Of a stretch of DNA of 32,030 nt, positions 7,379 to 15,178 are shown piece after piece (the first letter of the stretch is position 1; each line of letters opens with the position of its first letter). A program made the translations under genes and the position numbers. This DNA is from an uncultured Clostridia bacterium (GTDB lineage Bacteria; Bacillota; Clostridia; TANB77; CAG-508): contig CAKPEG010000017.1 of assembly GCA_934149275.1 (NCBI GenBank), forward strand, positions 1 through 32,030, in the 5' to 3' direction. Under the pieces are notes generated by a model, which saw only the letters and a list, made by a program, of their open reading frames with translations, had not been told where the DNA came from and searched no databases.

Positions 7379-8692
7379 TTATGCAGTTTCTGATGCATTT
7401 CTTTTGCGTATTTTCTTTTTATTTGTTTGTTTTGTAAGTGTAACTGGCTTTTTGTTTTCATCAATTACTATTTCTGGCTTTTTATTTTCTAAAACAGTTT
7501 CTTTAGTAATTATACATTTAGCTATTTTCTTATTGCTTGGTATATCATACATTACATCTCTCATTATTTCTTCAATAATTGAACGTAATCCTCTAGCTCC
7601 TGTTTTTCTTTCTATAGCCTTATCTACAATAACTTCCAAAGCTTCTTGATCAAACTCTAAGTCTACCCCATCTAAAGCAACTAATTTCTTATATTGCTTT
7701 ACTAAAGCATTTTTAGGTTTTGTAACAATCTCAATCAAAGCCTCTCTTGTTAACTCATCTAATGTTGCCACAATTGGTAATCTTCCTACGAACTCAGGTA
7801 TCATACCAAATTTCAATAAATCTTGTGGTAGGATTTGTTTATAGATTTCTGATTGGCTTATTTCTTTTTTAGCTTCTACTGTTGTTCCAAATCCTATAGT
7901 ATTTTTTCCAGTTCTATCTTTAATAATAGACTCAATTCCTTCAAAAGCTCCTCCACAGATAAATAGAATATTTTCTGTGTTTATTTGTATAAACTCTTGA
8001 TGAGGATGCTTTCTTCCACCTTGTGGTGGTACAGATGCTTTAGTCCCTTCAATTATTTTTAATAATGCTTGTTGTACACCTTCACCACTAACGTCACGAG
8101 TTATTGAAGGATTTTCTGATTTTCTTGATATCTTATCAATTTCATCAATATATATAATTCCTTTTTCAGCATTTTCAATATTGTAGTCTGCCGCTTGAAT
8201 TAGTCTAAGTAATATGTTTTCAACATCTTCACCCACATATCCTGCTTCTGTTAATGTTGTTGCATCTGCTATTGCAAATGGAACATTTAAAACTTTTGCA
8301 AGAGTTTGAGCTAATAATGTTTTTCCACATCCTGTTGGACCTAATAATAAAATGTTACTTTTTTGTATTTCAACATCATTTACTTTATCTAGGTTATTTA
8401 TTCTTTTGTAATGATTATATACAGCTACAGATAAAGTTTTCTTTGCATCTTCTTGACCTATGACATATTCATCAAGAATTGCTTTTATTTCTTGTGGTGT
8501 AGGAATTTTTTCTTCTTCAACTACATCCACTTCTTCATCTTCTTCATAGAATTCATCTTCTATGATTTCTTGACATACATTTATACATTCATCACAAATA
8601 TATACTCCTGGTCCAGCTATTATTTTCTTAACGTTTTCTTGTGATTTTCCACAAAAAGAGCATTTTACACTTCTAGTATTGTTGTTTGGCAT
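7379..8692 (-). CDS. clpX: ATP-dependent Clp protease ATP-binding subunit ClpX
   Basis: ClpX is the hexameric AAA+ unfoldase that feeds tagged substrates into ClpP. The 437 residues include the N-terminal zinc-binding domain with C11, C14, C33 and C36, Walker A GPTGCGKT (118-125), Walker B IIYIDEID (179-186), the pore-loop GYVGEDVE (151-158), the ClpP-docking IGF loop (266-268) and the arginine-sensor region KTGARGLRSIIE near the C-terminus. The length is slightly over the usual 420 because of a basic tail ending KKKIRKRNASETA. It is 48 bp downstream of clpP, same strand, in the classic tig-clpP-clpX order, and ends at a strong terminator. Confidence 0.98.
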   Translation of the reverse strand: MPNNNTRSVKCSFCGKSQENVKKIIAGPGVYICDECINVCQEIIEDEFYEEDEEVDVVEEEKIPTPQEIKAILDEYVIGQEDAKKTLSVAVYNHYKRINNLDKVNDVEIQKSNILLLGPTGCGKTLLAQTLAKVLNVPFAIADATTLTEAGYVGEDVENILLRLIQAADYNIENAEKGIIYIDEIDKISRKSENPSITRDVSGEGVQQALLKIIEGTKASVPPQGGRKHPHQEFIQINTENILFICGGAFEGIESIIKDRTGKNTIGFGTTVEAKKEISQSEIYKQILPQDLLKFGMIPEFVGRLPIVATLDELTREALIEIVTKPKNALVKQYKKLVALDGVDLEFDQEALEVIVDKAIERKTGARGLRSIIEEIMRDVMYDIPSNKKIAKCIITKETVLENKKPEIVIDENKKPVTLTKQTNKKKIRKRNASETA

Positions 8693-8740
8693 TTTTTCAC
8701 CTCTTTTTATTTTATTTTGAATAATATTATTGTATTCAAA

Positions 8741-9337
8741 TTACATTCTTTTGTCTAATATTCCGTCTATTAATCCATATTCTAGAGCTTCTTGTGCTGT
8801 CATATAATTATCTCTTTCAGTATCTCTTTCAATTGTTTCTAAGTTTTGCCCTGTTCTTTCACTTAATAATTTATTCAATTTTTCTCTTGTTTTTACCATG
8901 TGATCTGCATGGATTTTAATTTCTGTTGTTTGTCCTGAAAGCCCTCCTGAAATTAATGGTTGATGTATTAAAATTTCTGCATTAGGTGTTGCAAAACGTT
9001 TTCCTTTTGCTCCAGATGCTAATAATACAGCTCCCATACTTGCTGCCATTCCTACACATATTGTAGAAACTGGACATTTAATATAATTGATTGTATCAAC
9101 TATTGCCATTCCGTCTGTGATTGATCCTCCAGGGCTGTTTATATATAAAGATATTTCTTTGTCTGGATCTTCTGATTCTAGGAATAATAATTGAGCTACA
9201 ACTAAGCTAGCTGATGCGCTGTTTACATCTTCTGATAAGAAAATTATTCTATCTTTTAATAATCTTGAAAAGATATCATAAGATCTTTCTCCTTTACTTG
9301 TTTGTTCTATAACATATGGTACTAAACTGTTTTCCAT
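8741..9337 (-). CDS. clpP: ATP-dependent Clp protease proteolytic subunit ClpP
   Basis: ClpP is the serine protease barrel (tetradecamer) that degrades substrates delivered by ClpX in the cytoplasm. All catalytic residues are visible in the 198-residue protein: Ser100 in GMAASMGA, His125 in ILIHQPL and Asp176 in ERDTERDNYM. The glycine-rich strand INSPGGS (67-72) is intact. Length fits Gram-positive ClpP. The ATG is preceded by GGAAAGGAAAG. It lies between tig and clpX. Its upstream region carries a TTGACT box and a 19-bp palindrome (9391-9422), so it is probably transcribed separately from tig; no CtsR-type heptad repeats are seen. Confidence 0.98.
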   Translation of the reverse strand: MENSLVPYVIEQTSKGERSYDIFSRLLKDRIIFLSEDVNSASASLVVAQLLFLESEDPDKEISLYINSPGGSITDGMAIVDTINYIKCPVSTICVGMAASMGAVLLASGAKGKRFATPNAEILIHQPLISGGLSGQTTEIKIHADHMVKTREKLNKLLSERTGQNLETIERDTERDNYMTAQEALEYGLIDGILDKRM

Positions 9338-9390
9338 CTATTTTCACTTTCCTTTCCTGTATACGTTTTTAATAATCTCATATACCTTAT

Positions 9391-9422
9391 ATTAAATATC
9401 ATATTTAATACATAAAAGTCAA
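9391..9422 (-). promoter_or_regulatory. clpP upstream -35 box with 19-bp palindrome (possible operator)
   Basis: TTGACT on the minus strand (9422-9417) is a good -35 box. ATTAAATATCATATTTAAT (9391-9409) is a perfect palindrome around one central base and covers the expected spacer/-10 zone. A repressor operator is possible, but AT-rich palindromes also occur by chance. The -10 box itself is poor. Confidence 0.35.
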
Positions 9423-9640
9423 TTACTTTAGACATCTTTTATGTACATCTTTCTTTCAATTTTCTGCATTTTTCTTGCTTATTTTCTGGTTTGCACATAA
9501 ATAACTAAGTAATCTATCTATTTAAATTTTATGTCAGTGATTATCTGTCAAATTCATTGTACAGATTTCTGTACGAAGCTATAAAAAGTCTTGTAATCTT
9601 TGATACATATAAGTATAGGAATTCTCATTTAATTTCTATA

Positions 9641-9679
9641 ATATAAAAGAATACTCAAACATATTATGTTCAAGTATTC
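9641..9679 (-). terminator. tig terminator
   Basis: GAATACTTGAACATA and its near-complement TGTTTGAGTATTC form a long stem on the minus strand, followed by TTTTATATT, about 30 bp after the tig stop codon. Confidence 0.75.
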
Positions 9680-9706
9680 CCCTAACTTTTACTTTTAATC
9701 TTTTAA

Positions 9707-10990
9707 TTATTTTATTTTTGCATTGTCAACTACAAATTTTATAGCTTTTTCTGTTTCGATGCTTGAAGAAACATATTTTTTGAATTCTTCATTTTTCTTT
9801 AACTCATCAGCTTCTCTTCCATAAGTTTTTGCTAATTCTTCGATTTTTTCATTTAATTCTTCTTCTGTTACAAGAATTTTAGCATCTTTTGTTATTGCTT
9901 CTAATACTAATCTTGTTTTAACAGCAATTTCTGCTTGTGGTTTCATTTCATCTCTAAAAGCTTCTTTTGTTTTGTTTAAGATTTTTAAGTATTGATCTAA
10001 GTTAACACCTTGATAAGCTAATCTTCTGTCTAAATCATCTGACATAGCATCTATTTCATTTTCAATCATTCCTGATGGAATTTCGACTTTTGCATTATCG
10101 CAAACCGTTTCTATTGCTTTGTCTTCTATTTCATGTTTTGCTCTATGTTCATTTTCTTCTTCTAGGTTTTTCTTTATATCAGCTTTTAATTCGTCGATTG
10201 TATCGAATTCGCTAACATCTTTTGCAAAATCATCATCCATAGCTGGTAATTCTTTTGCTTTAATTTCATGTAATTTTACTTTGAATACAGCATCTTTTCC
10301 AGCTAAATCTTTTGAAAAATATTCATCTGGGAATTTTACTTTTATATCTTTTTCTTCGTCAATTTTCATTCCAACAACTTGGTCTTCAAATCCTTCTATA
10401 AAGCTATGGCTTCCTAATTCTAATTCATGGTTTTCAGCTTTTCCACCATCGAATGCAACTCCATCGATTGATCCTTCAAAATCGATTACTGCTATATCAC
10501 CCATTTGTGCTGGTCTGTCTTCTACAGTAATTATTCTTGCATTTTTTTCAGCCATATGTCCTAATTCATGTTCGATATCTTTATCTTCTACTTTGTATTC
10601 TACTTTCTTTAATTCAATTCCTTTATATTTTCCTAATTCAACTTCTGGTTTTGTTTGAACTAAAGCTGTGAATATTAAGTCTTTACCTTTTTCCATTTGA
10701 ACTATGTCAATTTCAGGTTTGCTAACAACTTCTAAGTTGTTTTCTTTTATTTCATTATCATATATTTCTGGAACTACTTCATTGAAAGCATCCTCATAGA
10801 ACATTTCTACTCCATAATGCTTTTCAGCAATATTCATTGGAACCTTTCCTTTTCTAAATCCAGGTACGTTAAAGTATTTTGCATTTTTCTTAAATACTTT
10901 TTCAATTCCATCTGCAAATATTTTTGCATCAATTGTGAATTCAAGTTTTAATTCATTATTGTTTTCTGTTTTTTCTATTTTGATACTCAT
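9707..10990 (-). CDS. tig: Trigger factor
   Basis: Trigger factor is the ribosome-bound chaperone and peptidyl-prolyl isomerase that meets nascent chains at the exit tunnel. The 427 residues match the family: N-terminal ribosome-binding domain with the signature loop NVPGFRKGKVP (about 41-51), the FKBP-type domain (about 160-245, GDIAVIDFEGSIDG, then LELGSHSFIEGFEDQVVGM) and the long helical C-terminal chaperone arms. The start follows GGAGGAAT and a promoter at 11026-11053. It heads the tig-clpP-clpX cluster but has its own terminator. Confidence 0.97.
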   Translation of the reverse strand: MSIKIEKTENNNELKLEFTIDAKIFADGIEKVFKKNAKYFNVPGFRKGKVPMNIAEKHYGVEMFYEDAFNEVVPEIYDNEIKENNLEVVSKPEIDIVQMEKGKDLIFTALVQTKPEVELGKYKGIELKKVEYKVEDKDIEHELGHMAEKNARIITVEDRPAQMGDIAVIDFEGSIDGVAFDGGKAENHELELGSHSFIEGFEDQVVGMKIDEEKDIKVKFPDEYFSKDLAGKDAVFKVKLHEIKAKELPAMDDDFAKDVSEFDTIDELKADIKKNLEEENEHRAKHEIEDKAIETVCDNAKVEIPSGMIENEIDAMSDDLDRRLAYQGVNLDQYLKILNKTKEAFRDEMKPQAEIAVKTRLVLEAITKDAKILVTEEELNEKIEELAKTYGREADELKKNEEFKKYVSSSIETEKAIKFVVDNAKIK

Positions 10991-11025
10991 TTAAATTCCT
11001 CCATTTATTTTTTAATAGCTTATTT

Positions 11026-11053
11026 ATTATACCACATAATTCAATAATTGCAA
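11026..11053 (-). promoter_or_regulatory. tig promoter
   Basis: Minus strand TTGCAA (11053-11048), 16-bp spacer, perfect TATAAT (11031-11026), about 35 bp upstream of the start. It sits directly after the preceding gene, which ends at 11060. Confidence 0.65.
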
Positions 11054-11059
11054 GCTTTT

Positions 11060-11863
11060 TTAGTCATCCTCCACTTGCGATTTGATAACTGGGATAAATT
11101 GTTTGATAAATTTACCATTTCCTCTTTGCTTTATATATAAATATCCTAGTGTTGAAAAGACTACTGCGCCAATGCAATTAACTATCAAATCCTTCATTGT
11201 GTCAATTAATCCAATATCTAATGCACCGTTTTGAATTACTACTTCTGTTTCTTTTCCATCTATCTCGCCTTTTATAGTACTTTGACTTATATTTTTTATA
11301 ATTACTGACTTGTTTTCTTTGTCTTCGTTTAATTCTACTGATGAAACGGTTGACACTATTCTGTCTTTTTGCATATCAGTTTTTGCAAACGTATCCATTC
11401 CATATTCAAAGAATTCCCATAGTACGCCTATTGTCATTGAAAAGCAGAATGCTACTAGTGCAACAAAAACAGGTGCTAATTTAATAGAAAATTTTTCACT
11501 TTGATTAAGAATATCAATTAGTGAAAATCCAATAGCAGCCATAATAAATCCATTAATTGTGTGAAGCATTGTGTCCCACTGTTTAAAAATTCCATAGAAA
11601 TTTTGAATTTCTCCCAAAATCTCAGCTGCGAAAATAAACAGTAATATTATACTTTCTAGGACCGTTGGGAGTTTTATATTTAATTTTTTATCAATTATTG
11701 ATGGAATCATTAATAAAAATAGTGTTAGTATGCATAAAAATACATCATTCCAATTTCTATGTATTCCCTGCAATATCAATGTTATTATTACTAATGTTCT
11801 TAAGACAATGTACACAGATAAGTCTCTAACTTTATGTTGTTTTCTTACTTTTCCTTTTTTCAT
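11060..11863 (-). CDS. DUF2238-like integral membrane protein
   Basis: The 267-residue protein has about six hydrophobic segments and a soluble insert (about residues 165-215, charged). The features WDTMLHTINGF (about 96-106), LWEFFEYGMD (about 148-157) and DTMKDLIVNCIGA (about 221-233) resemble the conserved WDxxxH, WExxE and DxxxD pattern of the YjdF/DUF2238 membrane family, whose function is unknown. Conserved acidic and His residues in the membrane suggest metal or proton handling, which is a guess. The start ATG has AGCAAGGAA upstream. It stands after rpsB-tsf on the same strand but behind a terminator and a hairpin-rich spacer, so it is probably its own unit. Confidence 0.6.
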   Translation of the reverse strand: MKKGKVRKQHKVRDLSVYIVLRTLVIITLILQGIHRNWNDVFLCILTLFLLMIPSIIDKKLNIKLPTVLESIILLFIFAAEILGEIQNFYGIFKQWDTMLHTINGFIMAAIGFSLIDILNQSEKFSIKLAPVFVALVAFCFSMTIGVLWEFFEYGMDTFAKTDMQKDRIVSTVSSVELNEDKENKSVIIKNISQSTIKGEIDGKETEVVIQNGALDIGLIDTMKDLIVNCIGAVVFSTLGYLYIKQRGNGKFIKQFIPVIKSQVEDD

Positions 11864-11948
11864 ACATTTCCTTGCTATAATATATTTAGGTTTTCACTGG
11901 ATTTACCTATAAACCAATTGTTTTGTGTTAGTCCTATGCTCTAATTTA

Positions 11949-12100
11949 GTAAAGAAAAAAGCATACATAATTTGTGTGCTTTTTCTTTAGTATTGATATA
12001 TCAAATTAATACATTATGTAATTTTAATATAAGACTAATATTAAAATTAATTATATTTATTATTAGAACATAATTTAATATATTCTAATTAAACCATATT
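11949..12100. other. Hairpin-rich spacer upstream of the DUF2238-like gene
   Basis: Several inverted repeats stand in a row: TAAAGAAAAAAGCATACA / TGTGTGCTTTTTCTTTA (11949-11987), TTGATATATCAA (about 11994-12005), AATTTTAATAT / ATATTAAAATT (about 12021-12050) and TTAGAA / TTCTAA (about 12062-12089). The first looks like a terminator or attenuator, with T-rich flanks in either direction. Confidence 0.5.
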
Positions 12101-12112
12101 TTGTATCATAAA

Positions 12113-12140
12113 TTTAAAAGCCACATAAGTGGCTTTTAAA
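12113..12140 (-). terminator. tsf terminator
   Basis: TTTAAAAGCCAC-ttat-GTGGCTTTTAAA on the minus strand: a perfect 12-bp stem with a 4-nt loop directly after the tsf stop codon, followed by T-rich sequence. Confidence 0.9.
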
Positions 12141-13016
12141 TTATTTTATTTGTTTCATAACTTCTTCAGCAAAGTTTTCTTCTTTTTTCTCGATTCCTTC
12201 ACCTTTTTCAAGTCTTGCATATGCAACTAATTCAGCACCTTTAGATTTAATTAAATCTCCAACTTTAATGCTTGGATCTTTAACAAATTCTTGATCTAAT
12301 AAGCAGATTTCTCCATAGAATTTACCAATTCTTCCTTGTACCATTTTTTCTGCTATTTCAGCTGGTTTTCCTTCATTCATAGCTTGAACTTTAAGAATTT
12401 CCATTTCTTTAGCAACTTTTTCTTCTGGTACATCTTCTCTTGATAAATATTCTGGTTTAGCTGCTGCTATTTGCATACATACATCTTTAGCTAATTCTTC
12501 TTCACCTTTTTTGAAGTTAACTAATACACCGATTTTTCCATCTCCATGCACATAGCTTTCTACTAATCCCTCAGATTCAAATCTTGTGAATCTTCTGATT
12601 GACATATTTTCACCTATAGTAGCGATTTTAGTTGTTAATACTTCTTGAACAGTGTTATCTGTATCTAAATATTTTTCAGCTAATAGTTCTTCTACTGTAG
12701 CTGGATTTTTTTCAGCAATTTGTCTTGCTATATCTTTTACGAAAGATCTGAATTCTTCGTTTTTAGCAACGAAATCTGTTTCAGCATTAACTTCAACAAC
12801 ACTTCCTACTTTTTTATCTTCAGAAACGTATGTTGCAACTAATCCTTCTGCTGCTATTCTTGAAGATTTTTTAGCAGCTTTTGCAATTCCTCTTTCTCTT
12901 AATAATTCAGCTGCTTTTTCCATGTCTCCATCAGTTTCTGTTAAAACTTTTTTGCAGTCCATCATTCCAGCACCTGTTTTTTCTCTTAATTGTTTAACTA
13001 AATCTGCAGTAATCAT
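12141..13016 (-). CDS. tsf: Elongation factor Ts
   Basis: EF-Ts is the nucleotide exchange factor that releases GDP from EF-Tu during elongation. The 291 residues start with the family's N-terminal domain and the signature REKTGAGMMDCKKVL (about 11-25). They continue with the conserved core VVEVNAETDFVAKNEEFRSF (about 73-92), which carries the TDFVA motif that contacts EF-Tu. The length is typical of two-subdomain EF-Ts. The ATG is preceded by AAGGAGGAT. It follows rpsB by 24 bp, the near-universal rpsB-tsf operon, and ends at a strong terminator. Confidence 0.98.
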   Translation of the reverse strand: MITADLVKQLREKTGAGMMDCKKVLTETDGDMEKAAELLRERGIAKAAKKSSRIAAEGLVATYVSEDKKVGSVVEVNAETDFVAKNEEFRSFVKDIARQIAEKNPATVEELLAEKYLDTDNTVQEVLTTKIATIGENMSIRRFTRFESEGLVESYVHGDGKIGVLVNFKKGEEELAKDVCMQIAAAKPEYLSREDVPEEKVAKEMEILKVQAMNEGKPAEIAEKMVQGRIGKFYGEICLLDQEFVKDPSIKVGDLIKSKGAELVAYARLEKGEGIEKKEENFAEEVMKQIK

Positions 13017-13040
13017 TGATATATCCTCCTTATTATTAAA

Positions 13041-13820
13041 TTATTCTTTAACTTCTTCAGCTTCTTCGTTTGCAACAACTTGCTCTATATCTGTTGCTTC
13101 TTCTGTTTCAGTCATTTCACTTTCAACGTCAGCTGCTTCTCCTTGTCTTCCTTCGATAACTGCATTAGCCATAACGTCTGTTATTAGTTTTACAGCTCTT
13201 ATAGCATCATCGTTACCTGGGATTGGATAATCAACATCTTCTGGATTACAGTTTGTATCTACTAATCCAACTACTGGTATATTTAATTTTCTAGCTTCTA
13301 AGATAGCAATTCTTTCTTTTTTAGGATCTACTACGAACATAACTCCTGGGATTTCTTTCATATCTTTGATTCCACCAAGATTTTTTTCTAGTTTTTCCAT
13401 TTCAGCTTTTAATCCAATAACTTCTTTTTTAGGTAATACATCGAATGTACCATCTTCAGCCATTGTTTCTAATTCTTTTAATCTTGCAACTCTACTTTGA
13501 ATTGTATTGAAGTTTGTAAGCATACCACCTAACCATCTTTGGTCAACATAGTACATATTGCATTTTATTGCAGCTTCTTTAATACATTCTTGAGCTTGTT
13601 TTTTAGTTCCAACAAATAGAACTGTTTTCCCTTCTTCAGCTTGTTCTTTTAAGAACTTATAAGCCTCGTCTAATTTTTTTGATGTTTTTTGTAAATCAAT
13701 AATGTGGATACCATTTCTAGCTTGGAATATGTATTCAGCCATTTTAGGTTCCCATCTTCTAGTTTGATGTCCGAAATGAACACCTGCTTCTAGTAATTGT
13801 TTCATTGCAACTACTGCCAT
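13041..13820 (-). CDS. rpsB: 30S ribosomal protein S2
   Basis: S2 is a late-binding 30S protein on the solvent side near the neck of the subunit. The start at 13820 gives MAVVAMKQLLEAGVHFGHQT, the standard S2 N-terminus, with AAGGAGGAAT 5 nt upstream; an in-frame upstream ATG at 13871 would add 17 non-family residues and would lie in the structured leader. The 259 residues contain RWLGGMLTNFNT, VVGLVDTNCNPEDVDYPIPGNDDA and an acidic Glu-rich tail. It is first in the rpsB-tsf operon, with its own promoter and an about 110-nt leader that folds, which suggests S2-dependent autoregulation as known for rpsB in E. coli. Confidence 0.98.
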   Translation of the reverse strand: MAVVAMKQLLEAGVHFGHQTRRWEPKMAEYIFQARNGIHIIDLQKTSKKLDEAYKFLKEQAEEGKTVLFVGTKKQAQECIKEAAIKCNMYYVDQRWLGGMLTNFNTIQSRVARLKELETMAEDGTFDVLPKKEVIGLKAEMEKLEKNLGGIKDMKEIPGVMFVVDPKKERIAILEARKLNIPVVGLVDTNCNPEDVDYPIPGNDDAIRAVKLITDVMANAVIEGRQGEAADVESEMTETEEATDIEQVVANEEAEEVKE

Positions 13821-13849
13821 TTTAAATTCCTCCTTGTTTTTTATACTTC

Positions 13850-13917
13850 CGCAAGCCTTGATTTTTAGCATTTAGGGTCACTAGTTTGTACTAGCACAAG
13901 CCTAAACTAAACTTGCG
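13850..13917 (-). promoter_or_regulatory. Structured rpsB leader, candidate S2 autoregulatory element
   Basis: In the transcript CGCAAG (13917-13912) can pair with CTTGCG (13855-13850), and TTTAGG (13906-13901) with CCTAAA (13876-13871), with a CTAG/CTAG hairpin at the apex. The nested pairing sits between the promoter (13937-13965) and the SD. Whether S2 binds it is inference. Confidence 0.5.
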
Positions 13918-13936
13918 TGCTTTTTAACGCTTTGTT

Positions 13937-13965
13937 ATTATATCAGACTTTTTAAGCTTTTGCAA
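13937..13965 (-). promoter_or_regulatory. rpsB-tsf promoter
   Basis: Minus strand TTGCAA (13965-13960), 17-bp spacer, perfect TATAAT (13942-13937). Transcription would start near 13930, just ahead of the structured leader. Confidence 0.75.
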
Positions 13966-14123
13966 TACTCTGAAATAAAAATCTTAGATATGTAGCTCTT
14001 TTTAGCTAAATTTCATTTTATTTTTTATTGATATTTAACCTCTGTAATATGTATTTGGCTTTCTATCTTTCTATATATCAAGAGCTTTCATCCTAAAAGT
14101 GTTTTTTATGCTCTAATGTATAA

Positions 14124-14152
14124 AAAAGCTTGGACAATGTGTCCAAGCTTTT
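14124..14152 (-). terminator. Terminator after the metallophosphoesterase/small-protein unit
   Basis: AAAAGCTTGGACA-atg-TGTCCAAGCTTTT: a perfect 13-bp stem with a 3-nt loop and a T-run on the minus strand. It ends the operon that starts with the M50 protease gene. Confidence 0.9.
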
Positions 14153-14180
14153 CCGAGGTTGTCACCCCTACATCCCATGT

Positions 14181-14393
14181 TCAGTTTTTAACATAATCAC
14201 AATCTGTACCAATTAAGGTAATCGTATAAGTGACTCCTGCTAAATCCAAAATCGTTTCTTCAACGTCCTGATTCTGGTAGCACTTGGTTTTAAACAAAAC
14301 CGAACCTTTTGGAGCTTTTTGGATTTTGTTAATCATTTTATCAATTACTTCTGTTGATACAATCCGTTCTAATGTTTCTCTATCCAATACCAT
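14181..14393 (-). CDS. Small protein of unknown function (70 aa)
   Basis: I do not recognise this gene. It begins at an ATG 7 nt after GGAGG and ends just before a strong terminator, so it is likely expressed. The 70-residue product is soluble and mixed: an N-terminal helix-like part (LDRETLERIVSTEVIDKMIN), then a more beta-like part with two cysteines (Cys38 in TKCYQN and Cys65 in GTDCDY). No signal peptide, transmembrane segment or DNA-binding motif is obvious. It stands 83 bp after the metallophosphoesterase on the same strand and may share its transcript. Confidence 0.65.
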   Translation of the reverse strand: MVLDRETLERIVSTEVIDKMINKIQKAPKGSVLFKTKCYQNQDVEETILDLAGVTYTITLIGTDCDYVKN

Positions 14394-14476
14394 ACCTCTA
14401 CCTCCTATGTTGTTTAATTCTTATTGAATTGCTACTTATATATTTTACTATATTTTGCCAGACTTGTCTAGTGGTA

Positions 14477-15178
14477 TTATATTTTCTGCAATTCAAATTT
14501 CAAATAGTCGGCACTAATTAGTTTATATTCAATTCCATACAAATTATAGTCTTTCACATTTCCATATGCTTGCTCACCATGTAAATGACCATAGTAACAT
14601 CTTTTTATATTGTATTTTCCCATAATTTCTGCATATGGATTTTGTTGTTTTGTTTCAGGCTTTTCATAAGGTGGATAATGCATTACAACTATTATCTCTT
14701 TTGAGTCACCATATTTTTTTTGAATTGACTCTAGTTCCATTTGTAGCCTTAATTTTTCTCTTCTTAAAATTTTATTGTCTTCTTCTTTTCCTCCAATTAT
14801 CCATCCATGAACACCGGTTATAATTTTATCTTCAAATTCGTAATAATTATTTTGTATAAAATCAATATTTTCGAATTTATTATCATTAATAAACTTTCTC
14901 ATTTTATTGAGCGTTGTCCACCAATAATCGTGATTTCCTTTTAATAATAGCTTTTTACCTGGTAGGTTATTTAGATATTCAAAGTCTTTTTGTGTGTCTT
15001 CTAATCTCATTGCCCACGAAAAATCACCTGGTAATATCACTAAATCATTTTCTTTTACTTTTTCTTTCCAACTGGTTGCAATTTTTTCTTCGTGTTTTTC
15101 CCAATTGCTTCCAAAAACGTCCATTGGTTTATTTACTCCAAAAGACAAATGCAAATCAGCTATTACAAAGATTGACAT
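14477..15178 (-). CDS. Calcineurin-like metallophosphoesterase
   Basis: A 233-residue cytoplasmic phosphoesterase with the complete dimetal motif set: IADLHL (Asp8, His10), GDFSW (Asp52), GNHDYWW (Asn82, His83), MHYPP (His167) and YGHLHG (His198, His200). The family hydrolyses phosphomonoesters or phosphodiesters using two metal ions; the substrate here is unknown. Its start overlaps the end of tsaD by 16 bp, so translation is probably coupled. No signal peptide or membrane segment is seen. Confidence 0.92.
   Translation of the reverse strand: MSIFVIADLHLSFGVNKPMDVFGSNWEKHEEKIATSWKEKVKENDLVILPGDFSWAMRLEDTQKDFEYLNNLPGKKLLLKGNHDYWWTTLNKMRKFINDNKFENIDFIQNNYYEFEDKIITGVHGWIIGGKEEDNKILRREKLRLQMELESIQKKYGDSKEIIVVMHYPPYEKPETKQQNPYAEIMGKYNIKRCYYGHLHGEQAYGNVKDYNLYGIEYKLISADYLKFELQKI

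Larger units (their letters stand above)
9338..9706. other. Intergenic region between tig and clpP
   Basis: These 369 bp hold the tig terminator (9641-9679), a perfect hairpin GTACAGATTTCTGTAC (9560-9575) and the clpP upstream signals (9391-9422). No ORF or RNA gene is recognised. The GTACAG hairpin is vaguely like part of the dispersed palindromic element but too different to count as a copy. Confidence 0.6.
13821..14180. other. Intergenic region upstream of rpsB
   Basis: This region holds the rpsB leader and promoter on its left side and the terminator of the small 70-residue gene (14124-14152) on the right. I see nothing specific in 13966-14123 apart from AT-rich sequence. Confidence 0.6.

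Noticed and set aside
9338..9440. CtsR operator upstream of clpP
   Set aside because: No GGTCAAA heptad repeats are present.
9551..9605. Further copy of the dispersed palindromic element
   Set aside because: Only the GTACAG hairpin and a few short blocks resemble it; the match is too weak to call beyond chance.
13821..13871. Extended S2 start at 13871
   Set aside because: The 17 extra residues are not in the family and lie in the structured leader. The ATG at 13820 has a strong SD at the right distance.
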